Assembly: GCF_001758465.1 (NCBI RefSeq)
Contig: NZ_MJIC01000010.1
Coordinates: 310,001-374,000 of the forward strand
Direction of reading: 5' to 3'
DNA length: 64,000 nt
From: Marisediminitalea lipolytica
Lineage (GTDB): Bacteria > Pseudomonadota > Gammaproteobacteria > Enterobacterales > Alteromonadaceae
The position numbers and the translations under genes are program-made. The notes beneath the pieces are model-generated. The model searched no databases. It saw only the letters and a list, made by a program, of their open reading frames with translations, and was not told where the DNA came from. This document shows, piece by piece, positions 7,330-17,089 of the stretch (its first letter is position 1; each line of letters opens with the position of its first letter).

Positions 7330-8160
7330 ATGACTACCTATGCTCATTTGTATCCCAGCCTGGAAGGGACTGAAAACTACAGTAAGAAAAATGCGCTGGC
7401 ACTGGCATTGCTCGCTAAACTGGCTTACGAAAAATCCACTGTTGGCAGAAAGGTTGCCAGGCAGCAATGGGGCTTTAAACACTATCAGTATTTCACGGTT
7501 AAAAAGGGTTCTGATGTGGATACTCAGGCTATCCTCTGTGCTAATGATACGGATGTGGTGATTGCTTTTCGTGGTACTGCCGAGATGAAAAACGACTGGT
7601 TAACCAATTTACAGGCAGTCAGAGAAGCCGGCCCATTGCGCAAAACGCTTGCTCACGAGGGATTTCAGGATGCTTTGTTTCCTGCGGTTATCCGTATTGT
7701 AAATGCTATTGATAGCCGGCTCACCAACAGTAAAAGGTTGTGGATCACCGGTCATAGTCTGGGCGGTGCTTTGGCTTCACTCTTTGCGGCAATGCTGATA
7801 GAGAATAAGTACAACGTTTATGGGCTGTATACCTACGCTAGCCCCCGCCCGGGCGATGCAACTTTTGCTGATAATTTAAATGCTGCGATTAAGGGGCCGC
7901 ATTTTCGTATAGTTAATGAAAGTGATGTGGTACCCCATGTACCGCCAGAACCTTTTTTCTCGCACCCGGGTTCACGGAAAATATTAAAAGAACAAAGAGT
8001 GGTAGACGATAATCGCTCCTGGTTTAAAGAGAGGATCAAAGCGCTCAAAGACTTTGTTGAGCGCGTCGGTGACACCTTTGATGTAATTGATAACCATAGC
8101 CTGTGGGGCGGCGGCAAATCTTACATTGAACGCTTGCTTAAAGACTACGAAAGGGATTAG
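7330..8160 (+). CDS. Class 3 lipase family alpha/beta hydrolase
   Basis: A 276-residue protein of the fungal-type lipase (class 3) family, which hydrolyses acylglycerols or other esters. The nucleophile elbow GHSLGG is at residues 141-146 (Ser143), with Asp199 in NESDVVPHV and His256 in DNHSLWGGG completing the triad. The oxyanion-side segment AFRGTAEMKNDW is near residue 80. There is no signal peptide, so the product is probably cytoplasmic unless exported by another route. AAGGA precedes the ATG by 7 bases. A terminator follows, so the gene is monocistronic. It is the first gene with normal chromosomal composition after the mobile region. Confidence 0.88.
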   Translation: MTTYAHLYPSLEGTENYSKKNALALALLAKLAYEKSTVGRKVARQQWGFKHYQYFTVKKGSDVDTQAILCANDTDVVIAFRGTAEMKNDWLTNLQAVREAGPLRKTLAHEGFQDALFPAVIRIVNAIDSRLTNSKRLWITGHSLGGALASLFAAMLIENKYNVYGLYTYASPRPGDATFADNLNAAIKGPHFRIVNESDVVPHVPPEPFFSHPGSRKILKEQRVVDDNRSWFKERIKALKDFVERVGDTFDVIDNHSLWGGGKSYIERLLKDYERD

Positions 8161-8187
8161 CTCTTAGTCGTTATCTCACAAACAATT

Positions 8188-8211
8188 CAGGGAGCTTTTG
8201 CTCCCTGTTTT
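8188..8211. terminator. Terminator after the lipase gene
   Basis: CAGGGAGC (8188-8195) and GCTCCCTG (8200-8207) form an 8-bp stem with a TTTT loop, followed by TTTT. It sits between the convergent lipase and HDOD genes and mainly serves the plus strand. Confidence 0.8.
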
Positions 8212-8239
8212 AGCTAATGCTGTGATACTAATTGTCCGG

Positions 8240-9085
8240 CTAAAAAATATTAAACCCATTGGGATTAAACAGCTGGATAACGCTGATAAGTTGTACGTTG
8301 GTTTCGTCTAAGGCGTCCTCGGTGTCTTCTTCGCTAAAGTTAAGGGCCTTTAGCAGATCTGCTCTTGAAGGGCGGTGCTCTATGTTCCTTCCCAAACTTA
8401 CGTTTTCTTCTGATAAAAGGTAGGCGAGTTTTGCAATCAGGGCATCTTCGTCTAATGCGGCAATATCATTGTTAAGCAGTTTGGATATTGGCATGTAAAT
8501 GCTGGCTGGTAAGCCCCAGTCTTTAATCAGAGCAGCAGAGAAGTCGCAATAGGTAAAGCCTAACACCTGACGTTGCAGGTAGGTGGAAGACGTGATTTCA
8601 TCGGTATTGTTGCAGAGTTTGGCTTGTTCCGGGGCCAGCTGTGCAATAGCCAGCTCGCCAATATTATGCAACAGGCCAGTTACAAAAAATCGTTCTGATT
8701 CGCGGATCCGTTTAACACTGGCAAAGTGTTTGGCCAGCAGCGCACAGCTGACACTTTGTTCCCAAAAACGGTCGATATCAATTACGCTGCTATCCATATC
8801 CTTAAAGGTATGGGATACGCCGTAAGATAACGCCAGGTCGTAAGTCGCCCGTGTGCCGATTACCTGTACTGCACGGGAAACGGTTTCGATAGGTGAGGTG
8901 AAGTTATATAACGAACTGTTGGCGATTTTTAGCAACTGGGAGGTCAGCGTGGGATCAAAGGTAATAATTTCGGCCACATCATTGATACCAGATGTTTCGT
9001 CTTCCATGCATGACTTTAACCGGGTAACCGAGTCTGGCAGTACAAACACTGATTCCGCTTTTTTAACAAATTCCGCTAAATTCAT
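8240..9085 (-). CDS. HDOD domain signalling protein
   Basis: A 281-residue cytoplasmic protein made almost wholly of one HDOD domain (about 15-215), the degenerate relative of HD phosphohydrolases used in bacterial signalling. Recognisable parts are the LPDSVTRL start, DPTLTSQLLKIANSSLYN and the VQVIGTRATYDLAL helix, then FVTGLLHNIGELAI, where the HD pair is replaced by HN. A phosphohydrolase activity is therefore not expected. Such proteins act as scaffolds in c-di-GMP, motility or stress circuits. No output domain is attached, and no partner gene is adjacent; two diguanylate cyclases lie 2.5 kb away. Confidence 0.88.
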   Translation of the reverse strand: MNLAEFVKKAESVFVLPDSVTRLKSCMEDETSGINDVAEIITFDPTLTSQLLKIANSSLYNFTSPIETVSRAVQVIGTRATYDLALSYGVSHTFKDMDSSVIDIDRFWEQSVSCALLAKHFASVKRIRESERFFVTGLLHNIGELAIAQLAPEQAKLCNNTDEITSSTYLQRQVLGFTYCDFSAALIKDWGLPASIYMPISKLLNNDIAALDEDALIAKLAYLLSEENVSLGRNIEHRPSRADLLKALNFSEEDTEDALDETNVQLISVIQLFNPNGFNIF

Positions 9086-9364
9086 AGGTTACTTCACTTT
9101 TGGTTAGTCGCAGTCACCGCAGCCAAACGACATACACTGTAATAATCTTTAGTACTGATTGTTGGAAAAATGCAGAGCGATAGTTGAGAGGGTTAAGTAC
9201 ATCGGTGGAGTAATCACTGAACTTAAACTACTACTCATACTGACTTTGTTAAAAGTCACTATCAAATATAGTTCAATTGTGAGGTCTGTGCGGTAATGCG
9301 GTTAAAATAAGCAAAAAAATCGAAGTAAGGTAAGGCGGCCTGCTTTACAGACCGCGACACAATG

Positions 9365-11263
9365 CTATTGCGCTAAAACGTAGATCTCGCCGTCAATCAG
9401 CCCCTGAATAGTTAGTTTTTGGCTGGATAGGGCATTTAAATAGTTAATGTGCTCCGCCTCAATGGTTTGGCCTGGCACCAGCAATGGAATACCTGGTGGA
9501 TAAGGCGTGATCAGCGCGGCGGCAATTCTGCCCACACTGTCTTGTAGCGGCACGGTTTCCCGCTTACCAAAAAAGGCTTCAGAAGGCAGCATTGCCATGC
9601 TGATTGGCGGGATTTTATTGGGTAGTTCTTTTTGGTGATTACTGCGGCGCAACGAAACGTGCCCGGAGTCGAGCTTATTTAAGGCATTATACAAGCGCAC
9701 GATTTTAGAGCGCATACCGCCAAAGGTAAGCAATACAAGCAGCGTACTGTGGGTGAACTTTTCAATTTCCAGGCCTACTTCGTCCATTAAAAAGCGGTGG
9801 ATCTCCTGGTTGGAGTAAGACAGCTCAGAGATGTCGATGAGTATTTTTAACGGGTCGTGACCAATGTTATCGCTCTCGAAATGCCCAAACATTTGTTTAA
9901 AGTCGTCTGGGCCTAAGATACGGATTCGTTTAAATTTTGCGGCTTGCTCCTTAAACTCGCGAACATGGTTAAGCAGGTTATTGATAACCTTAAACCCTTC
10001 CATTTCGAGCTGCTTACGACACACATCCAGCGACGCAATAAGATGGTATTGCGGAGAGGTACTGGTATGAATGGCGTAAATTTCTTTAAAGAAATCCTTG
10101 TCAAAGTCCGGATCGTTAATGTGGATGTAAGACGCCTGTGAAAACGCCGATACCACCTTATGGGCAGAGTGAGTCACGTAGTCTGCACCGGCATTAATGG
10201 CCGAATAATCGCGGTACTGAGGATGAAACAGCGAATAGGCAAACCACGCCTCATCAATAAACACCTTGATACCAAACTGATGGGCAAAATCGACCACTTG
10301 TTTAAGGTCAGTCAACAGCCCGTCGTAGGTACAGCCAGTCAGCACAATGAGTCTGGCATCCTGATTCTCGCTGATAAATTCTTTTAATTGCGTAAGCGAC
10401 GGTGGGGCAAAAATGCCAAATTTAGGGTCCAGAATGCTATCGAGATAAAGGGGCAGGGCGCGGGCCTGCACAATGCCGTAATGCACTGACTTATGACAGT
10501 TGCGGTCAACGATGACCTTGTCACCCTCGCGTAGTAAGGTTTGCAAAATAATTTTGTTAGAGGTGGAAGAACCATTGGTCACAAAATAAGAATGTTTAAC
10601 CTCAAAAGTGTTGGCCACCAGGTTTTGCGCTTTACCGATAGCATTGGTACCGTCGGATAATGATCCCAGTGAATCCACGCTTACCGATAAGTCACTGATA
10701 AACATGTTGCGACCAAAAAACTTATAAAAGTCGTTGATATAGCTGGAGCTTCTGAAACTCGCGCCGCCGCTGTGACCAGGTGTGTGCCAGGAGTCATTGG
10801 TTTCCTGAGCGTACTTTTTGTAGGCTGTCCAGAAAGGCGTTTCGCTGCGATCATCAAAGTCGTTAATAATATAAGCCAGGCAGGATTCGGGATCCGTCGC
10901 AATATCATGCAGTGCAAAAAAAGCTTCTATTTTGTTGGAGCGACTGACAATATCAAAGCCCACATCATCTTCGCCGGTCACGTAAAGCGGTACTTCCAAT
11001 CGGCGGGATTTAACCGCATCGATAATGGATGTGTCGGGTAATAAGTTTTCGTGAGTTTCCCAGTTTAACAACACCGCCTGGATATCGCCGTCGGACTCAA
11101 GCGCAACAGTTAGCTCTACATTTGAATGCACCGCTAAAAATTCCATCACAATATCTTGTCTGTCTACCACGGCCACTACCGATTCCAACTGTTGCTGGGT
11201 GGCCCCAAGGCGTTCCTGATTGTGATCGATAATAAGCACTTTTAAGCAGGGTAAAGCAGTCAC
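9365..11263 (-). CDS. PLP-dependent Orn/Lys/Arg decarboxylase, class I
   Basis: A 632-residue fold-type I decarboxylase. It has a response-regulator-like N-terminal wing (1-125, starting LKVLIIDHNQERL), a PLP-binding core with the lysine in THSAHKVVSAF and the aspartate of FIDEAWFAY, and a C-terminal domain with PYPPGIPLLVPG. Members convert lysine, ornithine or arginine to the polyamine or its precursor and consume protons. Which amino acid is used cannot be read here. I take GTG 11263, which follows AGGATCGCCC, rather than an upstream GTG at 11320 that has no ribosome-binding site and adds an unlikely basic tail. It stands alone, with no antiporter gene nearby, which argues for a biosynthetic rather than acid-resistance role. 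Confidence 0.9.
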   Translation of the reverse strand: MTALPCLKVLIIDHNQERLGATQQQLESVVAVVDRQDIVMEFLAVHSNVELTVALESDGDIQAVLLNWETHENLLPDTSIIDAVKSRRLEVPLYVTGEDDVGFDIVSRSNKIEAFFALHDIATDPESCLAYIINDFDDRSETPFWTAYKKYAQETNDSWHTPGHSGGASFRSSSYINDFYKFFGRNMFISDLSVSVDSLGSLSDGTNAIGKAQNLVANTFEVKHSYFVTNGSSTSNKIILQTLLREGDKVIVDRNCHKSVHYGIVQARALPLYLDSILDPKFGIFAPPSLTQLKEFISENQDARLIVLTGCTYDGLLTDLKQVVDFAHQFGIKVFIDEAWFAYSLFHPQYRDYSAINAGADYVTHSAHKVVSAFSQASYIHINDPDFDKDFFKEIYAIHTSTSPQYHLIASLDVCRKQLEMEGFKVINNLLNHVREFKEQAAKFKRIRILGPDDFKQMFGHFESDNIGHDPLKILIDISELSYSNQEIHRFLMDEVGLEIEKFTHSTLLVLLTFGGMRSKIVRLYNALNKLDSGHVSLRRSNHQKELPNKIPPISMAMLPSEAFFGKRETVPLQDSVGRIAAALITPYPPGIPLLVPGQTIEAEHINYLNALSSQKLTIQGLIDGEIYVLAQ

Positions 11264-11553
11264 GGGCGATCCTTTTTTCTTTATATTTCGTGAGCATTGA
11301 TAGTATCGGATGGGCGTCACGATAATTAAGGTTTACCGAATTCGCTACCTCAGTAATAAAGGTTAGCCGGCATTGTCCAGAGCACTGTTTCAGGTTTTGC
11401 GCTGGTCTTAACAATTCGGTGATTAAGTGCGTGAAAAATAAACCAGGATGACTGTATTGCATAGCGAAATATTAATGATTAAGCTGGTTTTTTTATAATT
11501 GGTTGTCTCAATACGGCAGGGCTTTTAAAAAGCGCCGGTTGAAGGAGTAGTCG

Positions 11554-13656
11554 GTGAAAAAAGCGATATCAGGGAAGTATCAGCTCGCTTCTTTAATGTT
11601 ACTAGCGGGTTTAACCGGATCATTGCCGCCTACAGGCTTGATATTAAGCTCGGCCTATGCTGCTGAGGCCGTTTCACCAGCGGCCTTTACCAGCCTGACA
11701 AATCAGTTGCATGAGCTTCTCGAAAACAAACAATACGGCGAGCTGCTAACGGAATCAGAGCGCTATTTTGCACAGTCACTAACGCCCGAACAACAAGCCA
11801 AACTCACGCTTATTGAGCTCAAGGCACTGATCAAATATAAAGATAAACAGGGGGCCGAAGTAGCCGCCGCCATCGCCAATACCAAAAGCCGCCTGGATAA
11901 ACTGTTAGTCAACTTAAATCAGCCCACACTGCAAGCAGAATTGGCGTATCAACAAAGCCAGCTGGCCTTTTATAAAGGGGACTATGAACAGGCTGAACAA
12001 TACAACCAGCAGGCGTTAAGTTTTATCAACGGCGAAGAAACCGAACTGGCCAGTAATGCTTATTACTTTTTAGGCGCATCTCAGGCCCGTCAGGGCAACT
12101 TTACTGAGGCAGTCGAGTCGATGCTGACTGGCCTTAAAATTACCGAGGATCTCGGTCAACCATACAGCCTGCGCCAGTTGTTGGGTATGGGCGCTATGTA
12201 CAATTTGCTCGGTGATATGCAAAGCGCCGTAAAGTGGACAGAAAAAGCCCTGGATATTGCTACGCCGGGTTCGTCGCAAATGATGACGGTTAAAAATAAT
12301 TTAGCCAGCTCGCTGGTGGAATCAGGCCGAATTGAAGAAGGCATTGTGCACATGCGTGATTCAATTCAAATTGCCGAAACCCTGGGGCTTAATAATTTCT
12401 CGGCGATTAACAATCTGGGTTACACCTACATGTTGGTGGAAAAATACGATGAGGCTCTTACGTATCTCAATCGGGCCCGCGAATACTATCAGCAAAATCA
12501 AATCATGCCCTTACAGGCCATGACGCTAAAAAATATCGGCGAGGTGTACAGTCATAAAGGTGACTATCAGCAGGCCGCTGACTATTTTGCACAATCGCTG
12601 GCGATTTATCGTGAGCATGAGTCGGTAAAACCCCATTTAGAGCTTTATCCGGTGATGATAGACAACCTCACTAAGCTCGAACAGTACAAACAGGCATTGG
12701 TGTTGATGCAGGAGTATAAAGCGCTGGCTGATGAAACCAACAGCCTTGAATCCCAGAAACACATCAACGAGCTGACCACTCGCTTCGAAGTAGAGCTTAA
12801 AGAAAAAGAGCTGGAGCGCTTATCGCTGGAGCAAATACTGCATCAGGAGTCTATTGCGGCGCTGGAAAACGAACAGCGTATCGATCAAAAAATTAACCTG
12901 ATGATGGATATCATCGTTGCCAGTTTAACCGTTACGCTGGGCATTTTACTGGTGTTATTACGTTATCGAAGTCGCGCTCATACCAAGCTCAAAACCAAGA
13001 ATGAAGATATTACCGCGCTTAATAAACAGCTAACCGAGCTCGCCCGCATTGATACCTTAACGGGGTTGTATAACCGCCGTTATCTAACCGATTTTGTTAA
13101 CGCTGAAACCAAACGGTTAATGCGAAAATCGCCGGATACCCAGGCCGGAGAGTGGCTGCTGATAGCACTGGATATCGATCACTTTAAACAATTTAACGAT
13201 AAATATGGCCACGCTGCTGGCGATATAGCACTGGTTAATTTTGCTCGTCAATTGCAGGAGAGCGCCAGGGACAGTGACTTTGTTATTCGCTGGGGTGGCG
13301 AAGAGTTTTTGTGGTTGTGTAAAGGCATGACATTAAACGATGCCAACAGCTTGTATCATCGCTTAACCCAGCGACTAAGTCAGCACCCACTGGATATGAA
13401 CGGTGAATTTTTACCCATAACCTGTTCAGCTGGCATGGTGCATTTTCCGCTGACTTTAGCCGATGATCAGGCCTGGCAGGTAACTATAGAACTGGCTGAT
13501 CGCGCTTTATACAAAGCTAAAGAGCTTGGGCGCGCGCAATGGGTGGGTTATGTGGCCAATCAGGCAACCCCTGATTCTATTACCCTTGAATCGTTAACCG
13601 AGCTCATTAGCAGCGGCGCGATAACCGAGATTCAGGGTAAGCAACAAACCGTTTAG
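11554..13656 (+). CDS. TPR-containing membrane diguanylate cyclase
   Basis: A 700-residue protein. A signal peptide (1-36, ending SSAYAAEA) exports a TPR region (about 90-400, with repeats of the form AxYxxGDYxQA), followed by a coiled coil (405-445), one membrane segment (about 450-470) and a cytoplasmic GGDEF domain. The active-site motif is RWGGEEF near residue 580, and the inhibitory I-site RDSD stands just before it, so the enzyme should make c-di-GMP and be product-inhibited. The periplasmic TPRs are presumably the sensor. The GTG start is well placed after GAAGGAG. It faces a second diguanylate cyclase gene with only 32 bases between stops. Confidence 0.92.
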   Translation: MKKAISGKYQLASLMLLAGLTGSLPPTGLILSSAYAAEAVSPAAFTSLTNQLHELLENKQYGELLTESERYFAQSLTPEQQAKLTLIELKALIKYKDKQGAEVAAAIANTKSRLDKLLVNLNQPTLQAELAYQQSQLAFYKGDYEQAEQYNQQALSFINGEETELASNAYYFLGASQARQGNFTEAVESMLTGLKITEDLGQPYSLRQLLGMGAMYNLLGDMQSAVKWTEKALDIATPGSSQMMTVKNNLASSLVESGRIEEGIVHMRDSIQIAETLGLNNFSAINNLGYTYMLVEKYDEALTYLNRAREYYQQNQIMPLQAMTLKNIGEVYSHKGDYQQAADYFAQSLAIYREHESVKPHLELYPVMIDNLTKLEQYKQALVLMQEYKALADETNSLESQKHINELTTRFEVELKEKELERLSLEQILHQESIAALENEQRIDQKINLMMDIIVASLTVTLGILLVLLRYRSRAHTKLKTKNEDITALNKQLTELARIDTLTGLYNRRYLTDFVNAETKRLMRKSPDTQAGEWLLIALDIDHFKQFNDKYGHAAGDIALVNFARQLQESARDSDFVIRWGGEEFLWLCKGMTLNDANSLYHRLTQRLSQHPLDMNGEFLPITCSAGMVHFPLTLADDQAWQVTIELADRALYKAKELGRAQWVGYVANQATPDSITLESLTELISSGAITEIQGKQQTV

Positions 13657-13688
13657 TGGGTTAGTTGTCGCTGAGGATGATGGAAACT

Positions 13689-16600
13689 TTAGCGACCTAC
13701 CAGAACAGTGGCGTGGTCGAACACTCTGGAAGGCTGCTGTTGTATAAGTTCCAGCGTGGTTTCGGACACATTTTCGTTTATCGAAATCACCCCCGTCCAG
13801 GTGTTGCGGTTATTCCTTTTAGCTGCGTACAGCGCGGCATCAGCAATACCTACCGTACTTTGCCAGTCAACCTCACTAAAGTAACGCTGAGATAGCGGAT
13901 AGGCCGCAAAGCCAACCGAGCAGGTCACATCAATACTGGTGTCGGTGTTAACGGAGTAGGGTTTGCTATTAACCGCTTTAACAATACGCTCGGCGATCAA
14001 CTGGCCTTCCTGACGAGAGGTGGCCTGTACAACAGCCAGAAATTCCTCACCTCCCCAGCGTATGACATAGTCCGTGTCACGAAAAATACCCGACAAACGC
14101 TGTTTGGTTTCTATCAGTACTTTATCACCGGTATTGTGGCCATAGGTGTCGTTAATGCGCTTAAAATGGTCCAGATCGATAACAAAAAACAACACGTCTG
14201 CGTGGTAATCCGGTATGGTGTGCGTGCGCTCGCAACCATTGTAGTAACGATGCACTATGCTCAGATCACGCTGAATATTCTGGCTTAAAAAACGCCGGTT
14301 ATACAAACCTGTTAATGCATCGGTTAAGCTGGCTTTTTCCAGTTCTGCCGCCTGTTGGCTGAGTTTCTGATTAGCCGCTCTAAGCTGTGCAGTACGAGCC
14401 TCAATTTTAGCTTCCAGCTGAGCCTGTCGGTAGCGATAGTGCCTTAGCCCCAACCTGTGCAGTAATACGATTGCGATAAACAACAGTGCGATAGCGCCTG
14501 TCCGCGCAAAAAGGGTTTGAAACCAGGCTGGTGCTACCTCAAATGTTTGTTTGAGTCCCAGCGGCTGCCAGTCGAAGCCGTTTTCAGCGTATTGAACTTC
14601 CAACTGATAAATTCCGGGGGCGGGCTCCAACAGCGTAACAGTCCGATGGTTTGAATCAAGATACGTCCAGCTATCGTCAAGTCCTGCCAAACGGTAGCGG
14701 TAACTTAGATGCGCAGGATCCCAGTAATCCAGCGCGATAAACTCAAAGGCAATACGCTTAGGTAAAGGGGCGATCCGGATGGCCTCACCATTGGTAGCGG
14801 GAGTTAAACGGTTATTGTTACTATCCGTAACGGTAAGGTCGGTAAGTACTATTTTTAACGTGCGTGATGGTGCATTTACCAGCGATGGTGAGAGCACGGT
14901 AAGCCCGTTAGCGCCGCCAAAGACCACTTCGTTTTGTGCAGTAACGGTTGCAGCGCCGCGGCCATAGGGCGCATTGATTGCATCGATGGCGCCAGCCACT
15001 ACTTTTACCTGCATGGTCCGTGGATTTACCGCTGCAATTCCGCCTGTTGTAGCCAGCCAGACATGGTTATTGGACTCTCCGGCAAAAGCCGATACCTGAT
15101 TGCCAGGCAGGCCTTGTTTGGTGGCCAGGTGTGTCCAGTTGGCCTGCTGTGGCTCATAAATAAATAAACCGTTGCCGGAAGTCGCAACCCATAATTTCCC
15201 CAGACTGTCTTTAAATAAATCGGCGATAAATTGTTTGCTAAGGCCTGGATGGTTAACGTCACTGATTGTATCACTGCGTAGCAGGCCATGAGTTAATTTA
15301 CCTTGCATCAGGCCTTGCCAGGTGCCAATCCACAGGGTGTTGCTATCTGCTAATAACGAGGCAATGGCTTGCTGCACTACAGGTTTACCATCTTCCAAGT
15401 TCGCTATGCCTGGCAACGGTTTTTGTTGTTGCCACAGCCCATCGGTTCCGCCTACCCACAAGGCTCGCTCAGATTCGGCAAAAGCGGTGGAGAATAAGCG
15501 TTGACTACGCCCGCCAATACTTAACGGGGTTACTTGTTGGGAGTCGGGCGAAATAGCAACGGTGGCAAAATTAGCCGCAGCTAAGAGCTGGTTATTCTTA
15601 TCGACAAACAGGGTTTCCACCGGATCGCCAGAGTTTGGCCACAGTCTGGAAATCACGCCTTGACTGGCACTGAGCATTTCCACGCCTTGATCGCCAGCGG
15701 CAACAGCCAGAGTGTTACCGATAATGGCCAGTGCTTTGACTTTGCGGTGCGACAGACCGCCTGGTTGGTTAACGTCTGCAAAAATGTGCTGCGGAGCGTT
15801 ACTGCCCGCGCGATAAACTTGCAGCGAGTCGCCACTGCCAACCCACACCAGTGAGTCAGTGCCTGCATAGACAGACCAGATATTATTATCGGCAACGCCC
15901 GCCGGTAACAGGCGGTTATGTAAAAACTGGCGCTGTTGATGGCTGGCCAGATCAAGCTCTATAAGGCCTTCGCCAAAAGTGCCAAGCAGCAGAACGTCGG
16001 GCCTGATTTCAGCAATACTGTAAAGCCAGGGAGTGGCATTGTCAGGCAGGTTTTCTTTAGCAAAGGTGCCATCGACTTGCTGTATAAACAAACCGTCAGC
16101 GGCCGTTCCTACTATCAGTTGGCCGGACGTTGTACTGGTTATTGCGCTTACACGGGCTTTTTGGGGAAAGAGTGTAAGAAGACTCAGCGCCGCAGTTTCA
16201 CCCTGATTTAACTGACTGGTATATAAACCTTGTGAAGTGCCCACCCAAAGGTTTTTTTGACTGTCGGAGAAAAGAGCATGAATCCGCCGCGGATCAGGCA
16301 TTTCAATGGTGATAAAGCGGTTTGTAGCAGGAGTGTATTGGTATAAAGCTTTATCAGAAGCCAGCAGGAGTACTTCAGTATCTTGCAGCTCAACCGCGGT
16401 GCCGCGGATAAGTGACAGGCCGTTTATCAGCGATGGCGCTTCAACATGAAACTTTACAGTTCCCGGAGTTTGCTTAAACAGGCCGTGACTGGTGCATGCC
16501 CATACGGTGCCATTGGTGTCGGTAAAACCATTATACACGGTCACCGGCCCATTAAAGGAAGAAGGAATTAACAACTGCGCTTTTACTAAGGATTTCGAAT

Positions 16601-16829
16601 CCCAGCGCCACAGCCCATTGCCCGCAAAAAGCCACATAAACCCTTGCTGGTCTTGTACCATGCTGCTGATTTCGCCCTTAACCGGAGCCGATGCATCCAG
16701 GGGAGAATAAAAGGCCGGTTGCGAAAGTTGTCGCCATTCACTGCCATGCGCATGAGTGCTCGCCATTAACAGTAAGCCCGACATCAGCAGGCAATTACAT
16801 AATACAGTTAAGATTAACTTAGTGAGCAC
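13689..16829 (-). CDS. Beta-propeller sensor diguanylate cyclase
   Basis: A protein of about 1046 residues with a signal peptide (to THAHG). A periplasmic two-component-regulator propeller follows, with many repeats of the type LWVGTxxGL or VWVGSGD. Then come a Y_Y_Y domain (SYRYRLAGLDDSWTYLD), a membrane segment (LFARTGAIALLFIAIVLL), a short coiled coil and a GGDEF domain. RWGGEEF lies near residue 927, preceded by the I-site RDTD. It should make c-di-GMP in response to a periplasmic ligand. I prefer GTG 16829, which puts a standard signal peptide at the N-terminus; an ATG at 16943 would add 38 residues of non-signal sequence. It converges on the TPR cyclase. Confidence 0.9.
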   Translation of the reverse strand: MLTKLILTVLCNCLLMSGLLLMASTHAHGSEWRQLSQPAFYSPLDASAPVKGEISSMVQDQQGFMWLFAGNGLWRWDSKSLVKAQLLIPSSFNGPVTVYNGFTDTNGTVWACTSHGLFKQTPGTVKFHVEAPSLINGLSLIRGTAVELQDTEVLLLASDKALYQYTPATNRFITIEMPDPRRIHALFSDSQKNLWVGTSQGLYTSQLNQGETAALSLLTLFPQKARVSAITSTTSGQLIVGTAADGLFIQQVDGTFAKENLPDNATPWLYSIAEIRPDVLLLGTFGEGLIELDLASHQQRQFLHNRLLPAGVADNNIWSVYAGTDSLVWVGSGDSLQVYRAGSNAPQHIFADVNQPGGLSHRKVKALAIIGNTLAVAAGDQGVEMLSASQGVISRLWPNSGDPVETLFVDKNNQLLAAANFATVAISPDSQQVTPLSIGGRSQRLFSTAFAESERALWVGGTDGLWQQQKPLPGIANLEDGKPVVQQAIASLLADSNTLWIGTWQGLMQGKLTHGLLRSDTISDVNHPGLSKQFIADLFKDSLGKLWVATSGNGLFIYEPQQANWTHLATKQGLPGNQVSAFAGESNNHVWLATTGGIAAVNPRTMQVKVVAGAIDAINAPYGRGAATVTAQNEVVFGGANGLTVLSPSLVNAPSRTLKIVLTDLTVTDSNNNRLTPATNGEAIRIAPLPKRIAFEFIALDYWDPAHLSYRYRLAGLDDSWTYLDSNHRTVTLLEPAPGIYQLEVQYAENGFDWQPLGLKQTFEVAPAWFQTLFARTGAIALLFIAIVLLHRLGLRHYRYRQAQLEAKIEARTAQLRAANQKLSQQAAELEKASLTDALTGLYNRRFLSQNIQRDLSIVHRYYNGCERTHTIPDYHADVLFFVIDLDHFKRINDTYGHNTGDKVLIETKQRLSGIFRDTDYVIRWGGEEFLAVVQATSRQEGQLIAERIVKAVNSKPYSVNTDTSIDVTCSVGFAAYPLSQRYFSEVDWQSTVGIADAALYAAKRNNRNTWTGVISINENVSETTLELIQQQPSRVFDHATVLVGR

Positions 16830-17089
16830 AGGCTTCCATTCCAGACATCGCAATAAACCAACAGGGTCACTGTTGGGTTTATACCACTGAACAAGTGGCT
16901 GAAAGTTAACCGTTAGTATAAAGACTAAACAAACCTGTGCCAATGGTTAGCGGTCACGCTTTAGGTATAAGGATTATCAAAGCGGGCTGTCAGTAAGCCA
17001 AAGCTGTCAGACAGTCTTTCAGGCAAAACTGATCACCTGGCGGAGTCAGGCAGTAAAAACCTTGAATAAAATTTATAAAAAGGGGTTTC

